Assembly (NCBI GenBank): GCA_034434895.1
Contig: DAOTYI010000191.1
Coordinates: forward strand, 1 to 8,453
Direction: 5' to 3'
DNA length: 8,453 nt
Source of the DNA: DAOTXL01 sp034434895
GTDB taxonomy: Bacteria > Chloroflexota > Anaerolineae > JAAYZQ01
The translations under genes were made by a program, and so were the position numbers. Below the pieces are notes generated by a model. The model ran no database searches. It had not been told where the DNA came from and saw only the letters and a program-made list of their open reading frames with translations. Positions 5,836 through 8,453 of this stretch are shown piece by piece (position 1 is the stretch's first letter; each line of letters starts with the position of its first letter).

Positions 5836-7367
5836 TGGCCTGGCAACAGATCGCCGGGGCACAACGCCTGCTGGAAAAGGAACAAGGCACCATCCACAAG
5901 GAGTGGGGGGGCCGGCTGCCCATCGCCCTGGTCTTTCCCAACCGCTATCACCTGGGCATGTCCGACCTGGCCGTGCACCTCCTCTACCGCCTGTGGAACG
6001 CCCGCGATGATGTGGTTTGCGAGCGGGTCTTTACCGATTTCCACCCTCCCCTCTCTCTGGAGAGCGGCGCGCCGCTGGACTATTTTCCTGTGCTGGCCTT
6101 CTCCATCGCCTATGAGATGGACTATTTCCACGTTGTGGCCCTGCTCCGCGCGGCCGGCATCCCACCCCGCGCCACCGGACGCGACGAGAGGCACCCGCTG
6201 CTCATCGCCGGCGGCCCTGCCCTTTCAGCCAACCCGGAACCGCTGGCTCCTCTGCTGGACGCCATCCTCATCGGCGAAGTCGAGCCGGTTTTCGAGCGGC
6301 TGACCGACGCCCTGCACCGGATCGCCGACAGCCGTGACGCGGCCCTGACCGCCCTCTCCCACATCCCCGGCCTCTACCTGCCCAACCTCCAACATCCAAT
6401 CCCTACTATCTCCCGCCAATGGCTCGCCGACCTCGACTCCTCTCCCACCTGTTCGGCCATCCTCACCCCCCACACCGAATTCGCCGGCATGGGGCTGATC
6501 GAGATTGCGCGTGGCTGCGGGCGGGGCTGCCGCTTTTGCCTGGCGGGATACAGCTACCTGCCCCCCCGCCAACGCTCTGTGGAGAGGATCATGGCCCAGG
6601 CCCGTGAACTCCTGGCCCACACCGACCGGCTGGGATTGGTCAGTGCTGCCGTCTCGGATCACGCCGAAATTGACCGCCTGGTGGTGGAATTGCGCCGGCT
6701 TGGGGCGCGGCTCAGCGTCTCCTCGGTGCGGGCCGACTCGGTTTCGGAGAGGCTGATCCGCGCCTTGGCCGAATCGGGCACCCGGACGCTGACCATCGCC
6801 CCGGAAGCCGGCTCTGAACGGTTGCGGCAGGTCATCCACAAGACCCAAAGCGAGGCGGAGGTGCTGCGGGCCGTGGAGCTGGCGGCGCGGCATGGCCTGG
6901 AGCAGGTCAAGCTGTACTTTATGTTGGGCCTGCCCACCGAAGAGGAGGAGGATGTCCAGGCGATGGTGGACCTGGTCCTGGCCTGCGCCCGGCGCTTTCC
7001 CCGCCAGCTCACGGTCAACATCACCCCCTTTGTGCCCAAGGCCCATACCCCCTTCCAGCGGCTGGCGCAGACGCCGGCCCAGATCATCAGGAACCGCCTG
7101 GAGGAGGTCGAAAAGGAGTTGCGACCACGAGGGATCGCCGTCAAGGGGGAAAGCCCGGCCTGGGCCGAGGTGCAGGGCACGCTGGCCCGCGGGGACCGCC
7201 AGCTGGCCGAGGCGCTCCTGGCCGTGGAGCGACCGACTCCTGCCGCCTGGCGCAAGGCATTGGCCCAGGTGGGCCTTTCGGCCGATGAGCTGTTGGCCGG
7301 GCGGGAAGCGGGCACACCGCTGCCGTGGAACTTTATCAAGGGGTCCCAGCCACAGGCGGCAAGGTAA
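5835..7367 (+). CDS. Radical SAM protein, TIGR03960-like, with B12-binding-like N-terminal region
   Basis: The 510-residue protein has an N-terminal region (about 20-160) with PIALVFPNRYHLGMSDLA, VLAFSIAYEMDYFHVVALL and LLIAGGPALSANPEP, the layout seen in radical SAM proteins with a Rossmann-like cobalamin-binding-type domain. The radical SAM core follows: C228-x3-C232-x2-C235 in ARGCGRGCRFC ligates the 4Fe-4S cluster that cleaves S-adenosylmethionine. Further core segments are TIAPEAGSERLRQVIHK and KLYFMLGLPTEEEEDVQ. The best family fit is TIGR03960, whose members are often fused to a C-terminal DUF2344/TIGR03936 domain; that domain is absent here and the protein ends soon after a short helical tail. 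The substrate is unknown. Start ATG 5835 is chosen over an in-frame ATG at 5775, which would overlap the upstream gene by 61 bases. It is coupled to the DUF218 gene through TGATG. Confidence 0.85.
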   Translation: MAWQQIAGAQRLLEKEQGTIHKEWGGRLPIALVFPNRYHLGMSDLAVHLLYRLWNARDDVVCERVFTDFHPPLSLESGAPLDYFPVLAFSIAYEMDYFHVVALLRAAGIPPRATGRDERHPLLIAGGPALSANPEPLAPLLDAILIGEVEPVFERLTDALHRIADSRDAALTALSHIPGLYLPNLQHPIPTISRQWLADLDSSPTCSAILTPHTEFAGMGLIEIARGCGRGCRFCLAGYSYLPPRQRSVERIMAQARELLAHTDRLGLVSAAVSDHAEIDRLVVELRRLGARLSVSSVRADSVSERLIRALAESGTRTLTIAPEAGSERLRQVIHKTQSEAEVLRAVELAARHGLEQVKLYFMLGLPTEEEEDVQAMVDLVLACARRFPRQLTVNITPFVPKAHTPFQRLAQTPAQIIRNRLEEVEKELRPRGIAVKGESPAWAEVQGTLARGDRQLAEALLAVERPTPAAWRKALAQVGLSADELLAGREAGTPLPWNFIKGSQPQAAR

Positions 7368-7380
7368 GCGACCCAAGTCG

Positions 7381-7473
7381 CCCCTCAGGGGCCTGCGGCC
7401 AGGCGTCCACCGGCGTGGACGCCTCCGTCCGCGCAGGCGGACGGCCAGCCGGGGCAGAGCGGCGCTCTGCCCC
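7381..7473 (+). repeat. Cluster of perfect GC-rich hairpins downstream of the radical SAM gene
   Basis: Four exact inverted repeats follow the stop at 7367 within 93 bases. They are CCCCT/AGGGG (7381-7385/7387-7391), AGGCGTCCAC with its complement (7401-7410/7415-7424), CCGTCCGC/GCGGACGG (7425-7432/7437-7444), and GGGGCAGAGCG with its complement around one G (7451-7461/7463-7473). A further pair, GCCTGCG (7391-7397) and CGCAGGC (7432-7438), could enclose the second hairpin in an alternative fold. There is no T-tract. The last palindrome shares the GAGCG-N-CGCTC core with 1483-1503. This looks like a composite of genomic palindromic repeats that could end or stabilise the upstream mRNA. No coding potential is convincing in 7368-7640. 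Confidence 0.6.
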
Positions 7474-7534
7474 TATCGGTGCGATTTCCAATTGCCCGCG
7501 CCTTACGTTGACGCCTATGGGAGCCTGACCAAAG

Positions 7535-7570
7535 AAGGGCAAATTTAAGCTGGCGAGAGGGTTTGCCCTT
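7535..7570 (+). promoter_or_regulatory. 9-bp inverted repeat overlapping the pgeF -35 box
   Basis: AAGGGCAAA (7535-7543) and TTTGCCCTT (7562-7570) are exact inverse complements separated by 18 bases. The right arm contains the predicted -35 box at 7563-7568. It may be an operator for an unknown regulator. Alternatively it is a weak terminator for the upstream gene, since it is followed by pyrimidine-rich sequence, though not a clean T-run. Confidence 0.35.
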
Positions 7571-7591
7571 TGCCCCCTTTTGTGCTACACT
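7563..7591 (+). promoter_or_regulatory. Predicted promoter of pgeF
   Basis: The -35 box TTGCCC (7563-7568, 4/6) and the -10 box TACACT (7586-7591, 4/6) are 17 bp apart, with a TGC extension (7583-7585). The local string TTTTGTGCTACACT closely resembles TTTGTGCTATAGT before nrdR. The start of transcription would be near 7598, where a hairpin begins. Confidence 0.5.
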
Positions 7592-7596
7592 ATCTC

Positions 7597-7626
7597 CCGG
7601 AGCATAGGCCTCAGCCTGTGCTCCGG
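7597..7626 (+). promoter_or_regulatory. 5'-terminal stem-loop in the pgeF leader
   Basis: CCGGAGCA (7597-7604) pairs with TGCTCCGG (7619-7626), continues through a T-G wobble, and then AGGC (7606-7609) pairs with GCCT (7614-7617) around the loop CTCA. The result is a 13-pair stem with a 4-base loop. It begins at the predicted transcription start and ends 2 bases before the purine-rich ribosome binding site at 7629-7635. It has no T-tract, so an mRNA-stabilising or translation-modulating 5' hairpin is more likely than a terminator. Confidence 0.55.
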
Positions 7627-7640
7627 CTAGGGGGGCGACT

Positions 7641-8453
7641 TTGCTGCGCCAAGAGCACAACGGGCTGGTGACCTATCACTTTGAGCTCCTGGCCGTCGAG
7701 GGCCTGAAGCACGCCATCTTCACCCGGCTGGGCGGCGTCAGCCAGGGGCCATTCGCCACGCTCAATGTGGGCCGCAGCGTGGGCGACGACCCGGCTGCCG
7801 TGGCCGAGAACCTGGCCCGCATCCTTGCCCATCTGGGGTTGGATGCCGGCCAGGTGGCCACGGCCTATCAGGTCCACGGCAATCGGGTGGCCGTGGTCAC
7901 CGCCGCCGACGCGGGGCGGATATTCCCCAACACCGACGGCCTGGTGACTGACGTGCCCGGCCTTGCCCTCCTGTTGCGCTTTGCCGACTGTCAGCCGATC
8001 CTGCTCTATGACCCGGCGCACCATGCCTTGGGGTTGATCCATGCCGGGTGGCGTGGCGCGGCCCAGGGAATCGCCCGCCGCGCCGTGGAGGCGATGCAGG
8101 CCGCTTTCGATACCTGCCCTCAGGACCTGCTGGTCGGCCTGGGACCGGCCATCGGCCCCTGTTGCTACACCGTCGGCCAGGAGGTGGCTTCGGCGATGAG
8201 CTATGCTCTGCCCGACTGGAGCCGGGTGATGCACCCCGACGGGGAGCAGTGGCGCCTTGACCTGCCTGCGGCCAACGCCCAACAGCTCATCGCGGCCGGT
8301 GTCAGACGGCGGCAGATAGAACAGGCCCGGCTGTGTACCTCGTGTCACAGCGACGAGTTCTTTTCTCATCGGGGCGACAACGGCCAGACCGGGCGCTTTG
8401 CCGTGGTGACTTGCCTGGAGCAGAGGAGGAAGGGGGCAGGGGAGCAAAGGGGC
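7641..8453 (+). CDS. pgeF: Peptidoglycan editing factor PgeF (YfiH/YlmD, laccase-domain family), 3' end outside the window
   Basis: The 271 codons to the window edge are open, with no stop seen. Family motifs occur in order: FTRLGGVSQGPFATLNVG, YQVHGNRV, RFADCQPILLYDP, HAGWRGAAQGI, GLGPAIGPCCYTVG, DLPAANAQQL, and the late CTSCH plus FFSHRGDNGQTGRFA. The metal-binding and catalytic triad is H79, C117 and H134. Members remove wrongly incorporated residues during peptidoglycan precursor synthesis, and relatives also act on purine nucleosides; the protein is cytoplasmic. The start is TTG 7641, 5 bases after AGGGGGG (7629-7635); GTG at 7668 is a weaker alternative. The homology normally ends soon after TGRFAxx, so the gene is nearly complete here. 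The last codons (QRRKGAGEQRG) come from G-rich repeat-like DNA and are probably not native. Confidence 0.93.
   Translation, partial: MLRQEHNGLVTYHFELLAVEGLKHAIFTRLGGVSQGPFATLNVGRSVGDDPAAVAENLARILAHLGLDAGQVATAYQVHGNRVAVVTAADAGRIFPNTDGLVTDVPGLALLLRFADCQPILLYDPAHHALGLIHAGWRGAAQGIARRAVEAMQAAFDTCPQDLLVGLGPAIGPCCYTVGQEVASAMSYALPDWSRVMHPDGEQWRLDLPAANAQQLIAAGVRRRQIEQARLCTSCHSDEFFSHRGDNGQTGRFAVVTCLEQRRKGAGEQRG
8427..8453. repeat. G-rich repeat-like sequence at the end of pgeF
   Basis: GAAGGGGGCAGGGG at 8429-8442 nearly repeats bases 1-15 of the window. It lies after the last recognisable PgeF motif and is translated as a basic, glycine-rich tail. It may continue as an intergenic repeat past the edge. 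Confidence 0.35.

Noticed and set aside
1969..5862. Open reading frame of 1297 codons on the minus strand across nrdJ
   Set aside because: It is antisense to a well-supported gene in high-GC DNA, where stop codons are rare in the opposite frame. Its translation is low-complexity (G, P, Q, R, H rich) with no recognisable motif.
7325..7548. Short frames in the gap after the radical SAM gene
   Set aside because: They run through the hairpin cluster, have no ribosome binding site, and their residues only reflect palindromic GC-rich DNA.
7611..8447. 278-codon minus-strand frame over pgeF
   Set aside because: The + strand frame carries every PgeF motif in order; the minus frame has none and is a mirror of GC-rich codon use.

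Overview
The window is GC-rich, densely coded bacterial DNA. All six genes lie on the + strand: a transcriptional repressor of ribonucleotide reductase (nrdR), an O6-alkylguanine-DNA alkyltransferase (ogt-like), an adenosylcobalamin-dependent ribonucleotide reductase split by an intein (nrdJ), a membrane-anchored DUF218/YdcF-like protein, a radical SAM protein of the TIGR03960-like type, and a peptidoglycan editing factor (pgeF) that runs off the right edge. The class II reductase, GC-rich palindromic intergenic repeats and extended -10 promoters of the form TGC-TATAAT suggest a Chloroflexota bacterium of the Anaerolineae type. This is inference from style and gene content, not proof.

Region 1-310 holds no recognisable gene. 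It contains G-rich repeat-like sequence, a perfect 14-bp stem-loop (88-118), a promoter (173-201) and, just downstream of it, two 16-bp sites spaced exactly 31 bp apart (210-225 and 241-256) that resemble a tandem pair of NrdR boxes. nrdR (311-802), the alkyltransferase (835-1452) and nrdJ (1546-5121) follow in one direction with no convincing internal promoter. They look like one operon under NrdR autoregulation, combining control of dNTP synthesis with direct DNA alkylation repair.

nrdJ is interrupted by a 365-residue intein (nucleotides 2473-3567). It sits immediately before the cysteine of the NPCGE motif, which is the radical-forming catalytic cysteine of the reductase. That same cysteine is the +1 splicing nucleophile, so no active enzyme can form before splicing. 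The intein keeps all visible splicing residues and both LAGLIDADG-type endonuclease motifs.

A near-consensus promoter (5125-5154) fills the 39-base gap after nrdJ and places the predicted transcript start at the ATG of the DUF218 gene (5161), which suggests a leaderless mRNA. The DUF218 gene overlaps the radical SAM gene by one base (TGATG), so the two form a translationally coupled pair.

The 273-base gap 7368-7640 carries a cluster of perfect GC-rich hairpins, a second inverted repeat, an extended -10 promoter and a 5'-terminal stem-loop just before the pgeF ribosome binding site. pgeF starts with TTG and has no stop in the window; its last residues run into G-rich repeat-like sequence similar to that at the left edge.

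No RNA genes, CRISPR arrays or insertion sequences were seen. The most interesting items are the intein at the catalytic cysteine, the candidate NrdR box pair, the leaderless promoter, and the palindromic repeats that abut or form gene ends.
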